This document shows, piece by piece, positions 33,492 to 42,291 of a stretch of 64,000 bases of DNA (within the stretch, counting starts at the first letter, position 1; each line of letters opens with the position of its first letter). The stretch is from Niastella populi (GTDB taxonomy: Bacteria; Bacteroidota; Bacteroidia; Chitinophagales; Chitinophagaceae). The stretch is from NCBI RefSeq assembly GCF_002078015.1, contig NZ_LWBP01000188.1, forward strand, positions 372,001-436,000. Direction: 5' to 3'. The notes under the pieces were generated by a model, which was not told the origin of the DNA, ran no database searches, and saw only the letters and a program-made list of their open reading frames with translations. Position numbers and translations under genes: made by a program.

Positions 33492-34126
33492 TGGATAGCC
33501 AACATCCCCCGCTGGAAACCCTGCAGGATATTAAACGAATGATGGAACGGTCGACCCGCTTTATTTCCCTTAGTGGATGGAGCGGTATCAGCGCCGGCGT
33601 TTGCGCCCTGGGGGGAGCATGGGCAGCCCACAGCCGTATCGACCGCTTCCTGCACCCGGCAGTTGGCCGTAATTATTATCATAGCGATGGCGGCGCTTTG
33701 TTGTTGAAAGACCTGATGCTGATAGCAGCCATTACGTTTGCCGCCGCATTCATTTCAGCCTTTATATTTACCTGGTCGCGCAGCCGCCGCAGCGGTACGC
33801 CCATGTGGGATACAACCGTGCAACGCCTTGCCTGGAACACCATATTACCGATGGTTGTTGGCGGCATAGTGCTTTTGCGCGCCATCGAATTGGGTTATTT
33901 TACGCTGATAGCACCCGGCTGTTTGATCTTTTACGGACTGGCACTGGTGAATGCATCGAAGTATACGTTGGGTGAAATACGGTATTTGGGTTACGGACAA
34001 CTGATACTCGGTATTATTAATTTGTGGGTAGTAGGCGGTGGTTTGTATTTTTGGGCCGCAGGTTTCGGCATTTTGCACATCCTTTATGGTGCAATAATGT
34101 GGTGGAAGTATGAACGGAAGAGCTAG
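33491..34126 (+). CDS. Membrane protein paired with a winged-helix regulator
   Basis: 211 aa from ATG at 33491, just downstream of the promoter; an earlier in-frame start would lie upstream of the predicted transcript start. A soluble N-terminus with LQDIKRMMERSTRFISLSGWSG precedes about five or six hydrophobic helices (near 38-56, 73-97, 122-140, 145-160 and 178-205). This N-terminal stretch is common to Bacteroidota membrane proteins encoded next to small winged-helix regulators. Function is not known; it could sense a membrane signal for the regulator 15 nt downstream. Confidence 0.7.
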   Translation: MDSQHPPLETLQDIKRMMERSTRFISLSGWSGISAGVCALGGAWAAHSRIDRFLHPAVGRNYYHSDGGALLLKDLMLIAAITFAAAFISAFIFTWSRSRRSGTPMWDTTVQRLAWNTILPMVVGGIVLLRAIELGYFTLIAPGCLIFYGLALVNASKYTLGEIRYLGYGQLILGIINLWVVGGGLYFWAAGFGILHILYGAIMWWKYERKS

Positions 34127-34141
34127 ATAATAATTTACAAC

Positions 34142-34441
34142 ATGAAGAACCCCATTGAAAATCTTAATAAAATTTTTGATAGCCGCATTCGCATGGGAGT
34201 AATGAGTATTCTTATTGTGAATGAGGAAGTGAGTTTTAATGACCTTAAAAAAATGCTCGATGTAACAGACGGCAACCTGGCATCGCACATGGTAAACCTT
34301 GAAGAAAATGGATATGTTAAGGTACATAAAGGATTTATTGGCCGTAAAACAAATACAACCTATTCAATCACCCGCGCCGGGGAAAAAGCTTTTAAAGATC
34401 ATATCGAGGCCCTGGAGGCAATGATCAAAGGCATGAAGTGA
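34142..34441 (+). CDS. Winged-helix transcriptional regulator
   Basis: 99 aa, entirely a winged-helix domain: FDSRIRMGVMSILIVNEEVSF then the recognition segment (LKKMLDVTDGNLASHMVNLEENGYV) and wing (VHKGFIGRKTNTTYSIT), as in the MarR/ArsR-like HTH_27 group; quoted in pieces. It lacks a ligand domain and probably dimerises through its terminal helices. Second gene of the exosortase N operon. The duplicated ACTTTG palindromes flanking it suggest autoregulation, which is inference. Confidence 0.9.
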   Translation: MKNPIENLNKIFDSRIRMGVMSILIVNEEVSFNDLKKMLDVTDGNLASHMVNLEENGYVKVHKGFIGRKTNTTYSITRAGEKAFKDHIEALEAMIKGMK

Positions 34442-34463
34442 GGCAAATTTTTTTTGCCCTTAC

Positions 34464-34488
34464 ACTTTGAAATACAAAGCGCTTTTTA
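34464..34488 (+). promoter_or_regulatory. Palindromic operator-like element, copy 2
   Basis: ACTTTG-AAATA-CAAAGC then GCTTTTTA, two bases before the ATG of the third gene. 21 of 25 bases equal copy 1; the differences are mainly the central TTT to AAA. No clear -33 box accompanies it, so it may act as an internal promoter/operator or at the RNA level. Confidence 0.5.
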
Positions 34489-34490
34489 GT

Positions 34491-34913
34491 ATGAGTAATA
34501 ACTTTTTGAAACAATTTAAACTGGCATGTAAGATCTGGCTGGTAGCCGTGATAGCCAATGCATTTCTGGCCGTTTCTTTCATGAGCATCATAAATGGTAA
34601 CTGGTATCCATGGCAGCAGTTGGGCCTGGTGCTATTGGTGGGCGGCATTTTTTCTATCCCCTGCATGATAGCAGTGCTTATTATAATTGCCCTAATGGCC
34701 AAACGGGTAAATGGCATGCGGTTGTTCTGGTCGGTAGCGGCAGGCGGGTTAACGGTTACGGTAATGGCATATACCACATTTATGAACCTGGTAGGCGGAA
34801 ACAACAGGGAATTGAAGTATCTCCTGTTAGCAGCCATACTGGCAGCAATGGTAAGTGTAACTACTTTTTACAGATCATTATTTAAATGGGGACGCGATTT
34901 TAATTCGATCTAA
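34491..34913 (+). CDS. Small inner-membrane protein
   Basis: 140 aa from ATG at 34491, directly after operator copy 2. Four hydrophobic segments (about 13-35, 42-65, 75-95 and 105-125). No family recognised. It has no catalytic-looking residues, and its placement between the regulator and the DUF4173-type protein is the only clue. A short 10-nt gap to the next gene implies co-transcription. Confidence 0.6.
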   Translation: MSNNFLKQFKLACKIWLVAVIANAFLAVSFMSIINGNWYPWQQLGLVLLVGGIFSIPCMIAVLIIIALMAKRVNGMRLFWSVAAGGLTVTVMAYTTFMNLVGGNNRELKYLLLAAILAAMVSVTTFYRSLFKWGRDFNSI

Positions 34914-34923
34914 AACTTTAGCT

Positions 34924-36543
34924 ATGAAAAACCCTTCACCTGAAATTAACCCAACTATGAATAAAGATATTTCAAAGGTCATTCTGGTAGCAGCCGGCGC
35001 TGTACTGTTCAACCTTGTCTTCTGGAACGAAAAACTGGCCATCAATACCGTGCTGTTCGATGCCTTCTTGTTATCGGCCCTTTTCTTTCTGTACCCCCGG
35101 GCCCGTAAACATGCTATCGTGAACTGGTTGCTGCTGGGTCATGTTGTGTGTTTGGCCATGGTAGTGGTGCACAATACCGGGTTGAGTAAAATTGCCTTTA
35201 CCATCACCCTGTTATTGCTGGCAGGTTTTGCCGGATATACACACCGGTCGGCCTGGTTTGCCGGCGGCTCGGTGCTGATGAATATTGTTATGGTAGCTGC
35301 TTCGTTTGTTGAGCCTATAAAACTGAGCAAAGGCCAGGCTGTTAAAGGCAAAGGTTTCAGCCGCATCATCCGCTTTGCTTTATTACCGTTGCTGTTGGTG
35401 ATCGTATTCTTTTGCATTTACCGCCTTGCCAACAACATGTTCTCTGAAATAGCAGGCCAGATAGAACTGCAGCTGGGAATATTCTTCAGCCATTTCTTCG
35501 ATTTCTTCTCATGGCAACGGCTGTTGTTCCTTTTGTTGGGGTTGCTTATTACAGGTTCTGTTTTACTAAAAAGCAAACTGAATTATTTCAGCACCCGCGA
35601 AGCCCGCATGCACGACGCATTGCTTCGGTGTAAAATACCATTGCGAAAGAAAAGAGAAGGCACTTCGTTCAGGTTTGTTGAAATGATCATGGGTAAAATG
35701 GCCAGCGGCACACTGGCGCTGAAGAATGAGAACACCACCGGTATCATAAGCCTGGTCTTATTGAACGTGTTGTTGCTGGGTGTGAACCTTATCGATATCA
35801 ATTTCCTTTGGTTGAATTTTCAGTACAAGGCAGGCGAACCGGTATACAAAATGGTGCATGAGGGAACGGAGCTGCTTATAGTTTCCATTGTACTGGCGAT
35901 GGCTATTTTACTGTTCTTCTTTAAAGGCAATCTCAATTTTTACAAACGGAACAGGTGGTTGAAGTATGGCGCCTATGCCTGGATCGCTCAAAATGGGTTG
36001 CTGGTTTGTTCTGTTTTGCTGCGCGATTATTATTACATTCTAAAACATGGCCTCGCTTACAAACGCATTGGGGTATTGTTCTTTTTGTTGATGGTGCTGG
36101 TGGGGTTGATAACCGTGTTTTTGAAAATATGGTCAAGGAAAACAAATTACTTCCTGTTCAGGGTAAATGCATGGGCCGGAATAACAGTGATGGTGCTGGC
36201 CACCACCATCCATTGGGATGAGTTCATTGCCGGATATAACCTGAAACGCAAGGATACCGTTGAGCTGGATGTTCCGTTTTTACTGTCGCTTTCCGATAAA
36301 GCGCTGCCATTGCTCGATACCAATATCGTGGTGCTGCAAAACCTTGAAAATAAATTGAAGACAGATGCCGAAAGGGTGGGTAACGTGTACGGATGCAACA
36401 GCTGTTTTACCGGACAGTTGAAGAACCGCGAAGCGGAATTTGTTCAAAAACAAAAGCAGTACTCCTGGTTATCGTGGAACTATGCTGATGCCATCACGAA
36501 AAGATATTTCGAAAAGAAAAAAACGATCGTCTCCACCCGCTAA
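34924..36543 (+). CDS. DUF4173/DUF4153-type polytopic membrane protein
   Basis: 539 aa; ATG at 34924, with an alternative ATG at 34957. About eleven to twelve hydrophobic helices over residues 15-425, then a soluble C-terminal region (LDVPFLLSLSDKALPLLD, NVYGCNSC). The pattern YAWIAQNGLLVCSVLLRDYYYI near 345-365 (quoted here as part) and the YNLKRKDTVELDVPFLLSLS-type end are typical of the DUF4153/4173 family. The CNSC motif near residue 487 is unusual. Role unknown; it belongs to the exosortase N operon by orientation and spacing. Confidence 0.75.
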   Translation: MKNPSPEINPTMNKDISKVILVAAGAVLFNLVFWNEKLAINTVLFDAFLLSALFFLYPRARKHAIVNWLLLGHVVCLAMVVVHNTGLSKIAFTITLLLLAGFAGYTHRSAWFAGGSVLMNIVMVAASFVEPIKLSKGQAVKGKGFSRIIRFALLPLLLVIVFFCIYRLANNMFSEIAGQIELQLGIFFSHFFDFFSWQRLLFLLLGLLITGSVLLKSKLNYFSTREARMHDALLRCKIPLRKKREGTSFRFVEMIMGKMASGTLALKNENTTGIISLVLLNVLLLGVNLIDINFLWLNFQYKAGEPVYKMVHEGTELLIVSIVLAMAILLFFFKGNLNFYKRNRWLKYGAYAWIAQNGLLVCSVLLRDYYYILKHGLAYKRIGVLFFLLMVLVGLITVFLKIWSRKTNYFLFRVNAWAGITVMVLATTIHWDEFIAGYNLKRKDTVELDVPFLLSLSDKALPLLDTNIVVLQNLENKLKTDAERVGNVYGCNSCFTGQLKNREAEFVQKQKQYSWLSWNYADAITKRYFEKKKTIVSTR

Positions 36544-36553
36544 ACAGCATCAT

Positions 36554-36967
36554 ATGACAACCATTTCGGCTTCCATTCATATATGGGTTAAAACAGCGCT
36601 GATCAATTTTTTATTGATGCTGCTGGGGGCAATAGTATCATTCAGGGGGGGCGATGTATTGTGGGCGTTTGTTACCCTGCTCGTAGGAATTATTGCAACG
36701 ATCCCATTGCTGGTGTTCATCAATCCAATTGTGGTATTGTCGAAAAGAATTACCCATTATGGCATTCCGGCGCGCATCGCCAGTCTTACTTTTCATCTTA
36801 TGCTAATGGTGTTGTTATTCTTTTTGCTGGCATCATTACTCTCAACGGAAACCTTATTTGTAAAGAACCCGGTGCTGGCAGATCATATGGCCTGTACAAT
36901 GGTAAGTTTAATGATAAGTGTATATATAAACCGGAGATCATTGAAAGCACTGTATGAAGAAAAGTAA
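36554..36967 (+). CDS. Small inner-membrane protein
   Basis: 137 aa from ATG at 36554 (MTTISASIHIWVKT); the frame extends upstream into the previous gene, so the internal ATG is chosen. Four hydrophobic segments (about 10-32, 35-58, 70-95 and 108-125) and short charged loops. Similar size and plan to the 140-aa protein at 34491, but no clear sequence relation was seen. No family recognised; 44 nt before the VIT-domain gene. Confidence 0.6.
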   Translation: MTTISASIHIWVKTALINFLLMLLGAIVSFRGGDVLWAFVTLLVGIIATIPLLVFINPIVVLSKRITHYGIPARIASLTFHLMLMVLLFFLLASLLSTETLFVKNPVLADHMACTMVSLMISVYINRRSLKALYEEK

Positions 36968-37011
36968 TTGAATCAGTTTGAACTGCATTACAAAACTATT
37001 AAAGCCATTTT

Positions 37012-39516
37012 ATGGACCATTTAACTGCCAATCAAAAAGATAAACAGTTTATAGAAGGATTGATCCTTATCCCGATCTCATTGTTCTTTTTTTGTTTACC
37101 GGTGTTTTTCACCTTGAATCATAGCAGCGGGTTGTTCGTGATTAATTATGCAATAGCGGTTATTTATTTTGTAATATTATTGGCAGGCAGGCGACTTAAG
37201 AAAGGCAGGGATGGATTGATGCCGCTTATTCTGTTTCTTATTTTATTTCTGATAAGCGCGTATTCCCTTAACCGCGAAATGACGGTATTTGAAAAGCCGG
37301 TGACCTGGTTTGCGGTTTTGCAGGTAATACTGTGTGTTAACTATATTGCATTTGCTTTTTTTAAACGTTTTCCGCGGTGGTTGCAATATGTGATGACCTT
37401 CCTGCTGGGTATAGCGCTGGTTACATTCTTATATCTCGCTATTTATCTCTTTCCCCTCTATATCCTGAGTGTTATGGCCTCGTTTGTGCTGGGGATCTCG
37501 GCTCACTCATTTGTCGGGCTGCTGTTTGTGATCTACACTATAGCGCTGTTAAGGAAAGTAGTAAAAGATAACCAGGCATTGTTCGTCAGTTTTTTAGGTG
37601 GGGCAGGGGCGTCGTTGGTTGTGGTCGTTGTATTTGTAGTTCGTTTTACCCTATTGACCAATGAAATTAACACAACGTACCGGCAGGCTACTGTGCGCGA
37701 AAATGAAGGATGGCCGGCCTGGGTATCACTGGCTCAAATGATACCTGATAACGGGCTTGCAGAGAGTATATTGAAAACCGATCTCGTTTACAGCACTCCT
37801 TCTGAAAGACTGGACAATTTATTTTGGTCGGTACCAACCAGAAATTTTGGTGAAGAGAAAAAGCACGACCCACTGATCATGATCGCTGCGCTTTTTTCGG
37901 GCAACATACATTTGTCGGAGGCAAACCGCATAAAGCTGCTGGAGTCGATGCACGATTCGCGGCACCAGGCGCAGGACCGTTTATGGTCGGGTGACGATCT
38001 GTTGACCGGGCACATAAACACCGATGTTAAAATATGGCCGCAGTTTGGTATCTCTTATACCGAAAAAGTGATCACCGTTTCAAATATGGCGCCTGCCGAC
38101 AGGTGGAGCGGAAGCCAGGAAGAAGCGATCTATACCTTTCACTTACCCGAAGGCGGGGTGGTAACGGCCTTGTCGTTATGGATAGAAGGCAAAGAAGCCA
38201 AAAGCATCTTGACCACCAAACAAAAAGCCGATTCAGCCTATAAGCAGATCGTTGGCGCCGAACGTCGCGACCCGTCTGTATTACACTGGCAGGAAGGCAA
38301 TACTATATCGGTGCGGGTGTTTCCGGTACTGGCGGGCGAAAGCAGGAAATTTAAAGTAGGCATAACCGCCCCGCTCACGCGAAAGAATGGCCGAATGAAA
38401 TATGAGAATATCTGGTTCGACGGGCCCTCCTTTTCCCGTGCAAAGGAGGAAATTGCTTTACAGTTTCAGCAAACACCAAAAGACTTCATTTCCCCCGCAG
38501 TATTTAAGCCAACCGGCCGTATGGGTTTTACACGCTCAGGAAAATATGATCCTTCCTGGGATATAGAACTGGCCGATCAGCCATTGAGTAACGATGCGTT
38601 TTGCTTTGATGGCAAAAGGTATAATGTTCGCCCATACGCCAAACAGTTTGGTCCGGCTGTTTTACAAAACGTTTATCTGGATGTTAACAAAACCTGGACG
38701 AAGCAGGAGTTCACCAGCATTTGTGAAGTGTTGAAACACCATAAGGTATTTGTATACACCAATGCAATGGTAGAGGTGACCGGTGAAAACAGGCAGGCGG
38801 TTTTTGCTGAGTTGCATAAACTTCAGTTCAGCTTATTTCCGGTTTATTTAATTGGGAACGCGAACAATTCCCTGCTTGTAAGTAAAAGCCCTGCTGTTTC
38901 ACCCAACTTAAAAGACCTGGCCGGAAGCGATTTTCTGAAGGAGGTTAAGAAGTCGATGCGGGGTGGAAAAAAGCTGAAGCTGTTCAACCTGGGCACCACG
39001 TTGAGCCCCTATTTGAAAACGTTGAAAGAATACCGGGCCTTTCAGTATGAACACGGCTCGGTCGATAACCTGAAAATATTGCTGAACAAACAGGTGTTTG
39101 TAAAGGATGGTGAGAACGAAAAACAGGTAGTTATCGATAACGCAGAGATCGCCATTGTAGAAGATAGTTGTACAGTGGCATCTGCGGCTCCTGATCATTT
39201 AATGCGATTGTTTGCCTACAACCATATTATGCAAAAAATGGGTACCCGTTTTTCAGATGAAGTGCAGGAGACAGATGAGCTTGTTGCAGATGCGCAGAAA
39301 GCGTATGTGGTAAGCCCCGTATCGAGCATGGTGGTGTTGGAAACAACAAAAGATTACGAACGATTTAATATTAAGGACAGTCAGAACAGTTTGAAAAATG
39401 CCTCCATGAAATCAAAGGGCGCCGTGCCCGAACCGCATGAATGGGCATTGATCATCCTTGCCGGTGTTGTGTTGTTGTATATTAAGTTTCATCCCGTTAA
39501 AAAGAAAGCATTATAA
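37012..39516 (+). CDS. VIT-domain protein of the exosortase N system with PEP-CTERM-like tail
   Basis: 834 aa. Seven or so transmembrane helices in residues 15-212, then a VIT domain (about 345-457, with YTFHLPEGGVVTALSLW and the hallmark RRDPSVLHW). A further soluble region (about 560-760) may be a degenerate VWA. The end is a classic sorting signal: VPEP (805-808), HEWALIILAGVVLLYI hydrophobic helix, then basic residues KFHPVKKK. That is the PEP-CTERM layout read by exosortases, and the xrtN gene overlaps the stop by 1 nt (TAATG). The protein is therefore both substrate and dedicated partner of the exosortase. Biological role unknown. Confidence 0.88.
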   Translation: MDHLTANQKDKQFIEGLILIPISLFFFCLPVFFTLNHSSGLFVINYAIAVIYFVILLAGRRLKKGRDGLMPLILFLILFLISAYSLNREMTVFEKPVTWFAVLQVILCVNYIAFAFFKRFPRWLQYVMTFLLGIALVTFLYLAIYLFPLYILSVMASFVLGISAHSFVGLLFVIYTIALLRKVVKDNQALFVSFLGGAGASLVVVVVFVVRFTLLTNEINTTYRQATVRENEGWPAWVSLAQMIPDNGLAESILKTDLVYSTPSERLDNLFWSVPTRNFGEEKKHDPLIMIAALFSGNIHLSEANRIKLLESMHDSRHQAQDRLWSGDDLLTGHINTDVKIWPQFGISYTEKVITVSNMAPADRWSGSQEEAIYTFHLPEGGVVTALSLWIEGKEAKSILTTKQKADSAYKQIVGAERRDPSVLHWQEGNTISVRVFPVLAGESRKFKVGITAPLTRKNGRMKYENIWFDGPSFSRAKEEIALQFQQTPKDFISPAVFKPTGRMGFTRSGKYDPSWDIELADQPLSNDAFCFDGKRYNVRPYAKQFGPAVLQNVYLDVNKTWTKQEFTSICEVLKHHKVFVYTNAMVEVTGENRQAVFAELHKLQFSLFPVYLIGNANNSLLVSKSPAVSPNLKDLAGSDFLKEVKKSMRGGKKLKLFNLGTTLSPYLKTLKEYRAFQYEHGSVDNLKILLNKQVFVKDGENEKQVVIDNAEIAIVEDSCTVASAAPDHLMRLFAYNHIMQKMGTRFSDEVQETDELVADAQKAYVVSPVSSMVVLETTKDYERFNIKDSQNSLKNASMKSKGAVPEPHEWALIILAGVVLLYIKFHPVKKKAL

Positions 39517-40871
39517 TGATACAGGCATTATCACTGCCGGTTAAAATGGCAAAGCCGCAACGAATGGCCCTGGGTTTATACCTGGTGTATGCCGTTATCA
39601 TGCTGTTATCGCTTCGTACCTATGTGCTGTGGCAGTCGGTAAACGTTGTTTTGGGATTGCTGGCATTGCCCCTTGTTACCACCATTCAACCGGGTAATAA
39701 TAAAAACATCAGGTACGGCTCTGTTGCTGCGTTGTTTGCCATATTAGCGGTGTTACTGCCCGTAAAAACATTGTTGTATTTCTCCATTGCCTTTGCCTGT
39801 TTTTTTGTTACCGAAAACTTCCTGGGTAAAATAAATCTGTTGCCGGTAGGTGTGGTATGCCTTATGTCGCCTGTATCTCAGTTTACGGCAAATGTGTTCA
39901 GCGTTCCTATCCGATTACAGCTTACAAAATGGGCCGGCGCTATCATGAACCTGGCACAGGGCGGTATAACCGTAAAAGGGAATATGATCATCAGTAATAA
40001 CAATGAGTTTTCGGTTGATCCCGCCTGCATGGGTTTGAATATGATGGTGATTTCCCTGTTGCTGCAGTTGATCATAATTGCCATGTATCAACGCAAACAC
40101 AAACTGTATGTGGGCGGTTGGCAGGTGGCTGGTTTGCTTACGGTTTCATTTGTATTGAATGTGGTAAGTAATCTGTTCCGGATTATTTGTCTGGTATGGT
40201 TCAATATTTTGCCTGATGCGCCATTGCATGAGCTGGCCGGCATATTTTGCCTGTTGTTGTATGTTATAATACCCATGGTTTGGTTAACGCAGCTGGTAAT
40301 AAAACATAAAGGGCGGCCCGAAGTAGTAACTACAGATAAAACCCCTGTGTTATGGAATAGTGTTTTTCTGATACACGTCGCATTGTACCTGATCATTTGC
40401 CTGGCGGCTTACAGGGGCGTATTAATCGAGAAGTCCATGGCCGAACCTGCGGCTGCAATAGAAACGGTAGACGGCTATAAGGCTGAACGCGTAACAACGG
40501 AGATCGTCAAGCTGGAGAATAGCCGGTCGCTTGTATATCTGAAATATATTCCCGGTTTCTTTAGCGCCGATCATCATCCAATGATCTGCTGGAATGGAAG
40601 CGGATATATTTTCACGAAGGTGCAGTTGGAGGTTGTTGGCGGGCAACAGGTATATACAGCCCTGTTACAAAATGGCAAAGATCAGTTATATACCGGTTGG
40701 TGGTACGATAATGGCACTGAACGCACTGTTGAACAATTAAGCTGGCGGCATAAGATGCTTACCGGCAGCAGGGCGTTTTCGGTGGTGAACGTAACAACAG
40801 GAAGTAAACAACAGTTGATCAACGAAATAGAAGGCATAATTCGAAGTAACAGATTAAAGCCTTTGTTGTAG
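39516..40871 (+). CDS. xrtN: Exosortase N with fused EpsI-like C-terminal domain
   Basis: 451 aa. Polytopic exosortase core (about 15-265) with the catalytic triad Cys171 (DPACMGLNMM), Arg222 (NLFRIICLV) and His238 (PLHELAGI). After a last helix near 290-305 comes a soluble periplasmic domain (about 315-445; ICWNGSGY, GWWYDNGTERTVEQLSWR) resembling the EpsI/DUF3485 proteins that are separate or fused partners in other exosortase systems. Exosortases cleave PEP-CTERM tails and pass the protein on for surface attachment. Start overlaps the VIT gene stop, implying coupled translation. Confidence 0.92.
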   Translation: MIQALSLPVKMAKPQRMALGLYLVYAVIMLLSLRTYVLWQSVNVVLGLLALPLVTTIQPGNNKNIRYGSVAALFAILAVLLPVKTLLYFSIAFACFFVTENFLGKINLLPVGVVCLMSPVSQFTANVFSVPIRLQLTKWAGAIMNLAQGGITVKGNMIISNNNEFSVDPACMGLNMMVISLLLQLIIIAMYQRKHKLYVGGWQVAGLLTVSFVLNVVSNLFRIICLVWFNILPDAPLHELAGIFCLLLYVIIPMVWLTQLVIKHKGRPEVVTTDKTPVLWNSVFLIHVALYLIICLAAYRGVLIEKSMAEPAAAIETVDGYKAERVTTEIVKLENSRSLVYLKYIPGFFSADHHPMICWNGSGYIFTKVQLEVVGGQQVYTALLQNGKDQLYTGWWYDNGTERTVEQLSWRHKMLTGSRAFSVVNVTTGSKQQLINEIEGIIRSNRLKPLL

Positions 40872-40916
40872 TAAATTTAGTAAAGCAACAATATTCGATT
40901 TTACAAAAACAAGTAT

Positions 40917-41285
40917 ATGAAGTCACAGGGGTTTTCATTCAGGTCGAGGTTAAAAAGCTTCCGGTTTGCCATGGAAGGCATTTCGAGGTTTTTTCTTGCA
41001 GAACACAATGCCTGGCTGCATTTGATTGCAACGATAGTGGTATTTGTTCTTGCAGCGGTGGTAGGCGTTACCAAAAATGAACTGCTTGCATTGGTATTCG
41101 CCATTGGGTTTGTATGGGTGGCTGAAATGTTCAATACCTGTATAGAGCGGGTAATGGATTTTGTTTCAAACCAACGGAATTCAGATATAAAATTTATTAA
41201 AGACCTGGCTGCCGGCGCTGTATTGACGGCCGCTTTAACTGCCCTGGCAGTAGGTGCTGTAGTGTTCATACCTAAATTATTTTAA
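40917..41285 (+). CDS. dgkA: DgkA-type diacylglycerol/undecaprenol kinase
   Basis: 122 aa. Three transmembrane helices, the AEHNAWLH segment, and the family motif EMFNTCIERVMD (about 62-73), with KDLAAGAV near 94-101. This small membrane kinase phosphorylates diacylglycerol or undecaprenol to recycle lipid carriers. 45 nt after xrtN on the same strand. Given that exosortase targets are attached to surface lipid or polysaccharide in other bacteria, a lipid-carrier role in the system is possible but unproven. Confidence 0.92.
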   Translation: MKSQGFSFRSRLKSFRFAMEGISRFFLAEHNAWLHLIATIVVFVLAAVVGVTKNELLALVFAIGFVWVAEMFNTCIERVMDFVSNQRNSDIKFIKDLAAGAVLTAALTALAVGAVVFIPKLF

Positions 41286-41387
41286 CAATGAAACGTCCAG
41301 GGCGAAATGTTCATTAAAACACACCATGTTATGAAAAATTTGCTGTGGTAAGTTCACCCTGGCCAAAACCCGATAAATATTTTTCAG

Positions 41388-42089
41388 ATGAAATATGCAC
41401 AACCGAAGGAGATCGAAAAGCCATTGGCGTTAAATCGCATAACCTTATTCAACAATGAAATTGACCGCATTCTTACCATTTCAATGGGTTTTAGCATTGC
41501 CCTGGTGATGGCGCGGGTAGCATACACCGGTAAATTCACGTTTGCCTGGCTAATATGGAATCTCTTCCTGGCCTGGTGCCCCTATGTGATCTCATCATGG
41601 CTGAAACAAAGGCCTGCTGTGCAGGCCGGCAGAATTAAGTTTGCTGTTATTTCCATATTATGGTTGTTGTTCATTCCGAATTCATTTTACATACTTACCG
41701 ATCTTTTTCACCTCGGTAAATTTAACAATGTACCCAACTGGTTCGATCTGGCGCTGATCATTTCATTTGCCTGGAACGGGTTATTGATGGGGATTCTGTC
41801 GGTACGGCAAATGGAGAAAATAGTGCAGCCGTATTTACGGGGCAAACATGAGTTGTTTTTCATTTATCCCATCATGTGGTTGAATGCATTGGGCGTTTAT
41901 ATTGGACGTTACCCGCGGTTCAACAGCTGGGATATCGTTACCAATCCCTTTAAACTTTTCACCTATCTGACAGAACTGATATTCCATCCTGTACAATGGA
42001 AATATGCATGGGGCATGGTGCTTTGTTTTTCGGTATTCATGACGCTCGTATACCTTGCTATAAAAAGATTGAGCAAAGCTATTCATTAA
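41388..42089 (+). CDS. DUF1361 membrane protein
   Basis: 233 aa with about six to seven hydrophobic helices. The LWLLFIPNSFYILTDLFHL segment (about 85-105) and NALGVYIGRYPRFNSWD (about 165-181) are the DUF1361 hallmark blocks. Inner membrane; function not established. Last gene of the operon: a terminator follows at 42139. There is a 102-nt gap after dgkA with no visible promoter. Confidence 0.85.
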   Translation: MKYAQPKEIEKPLALNRITLFNNEIDRILTISMGFSIALVMARVAYTGKFTFAWLIWNLFLAWCPYVISSWLKQRPAVQAGRIKFAVISILWLLFIPNSFYILTDLFHLGKFNNVPNWFDLALIISFAWNGLLMGILSVRQMEKIVQPYLRGKHELFFIYPIMWLNALGVYIGRYPRFNSWDIVTNPFKLFTYLTELIFHPVQWKYAWGMVLCFSVFMTLVYLAIKRLSKAIH

Positions 42090-42138
42090 GATCCAGGCGC
42101 TATACCCTTCCAATATAGCGGTTGGTTTATCCACACAA

Positions 42139-42170
42139 AAGGCGCTGTGTTCCCATAGCGCCTTGTTTAT
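42139..42170 (+). terminator. Terminator of the exosortase N operon
   Basis: AAGGCGCT (42139-42146) pairs with AGCGCCTT (42157-42164), 10-nt loop, then TGTTTATTT. About 50 nt after the DUF1361 stop. Confidence 0.65.
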
Positions 42171-42231
42171 TTGAAGTAAGATGTTAGAAGTATGAGGTAA
42201 GATGCTCCCGGGTTGGCTCCGTTGAAACTAT

Positions 42232-42264
42232 AAAAAAAGCCCCGCGATCTGATCGCGGGGCTTT
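42232..42264 (-). terminator. Strong terminator of the 1178-aa surface protein gene
   Basis: 14-bp arms AAAGCCCCGCGATC (42236-42249) and GATCGCGGGGCTTT (42251-42264) separated by one base. On the minus strand the hairpin is followed by a T-run (42238-42232). Located 28 nt after the stop. Confidence 0.85.
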
Positions 42265-42291
42265 AAATTTTATGATTTCACGTTTCACGAA

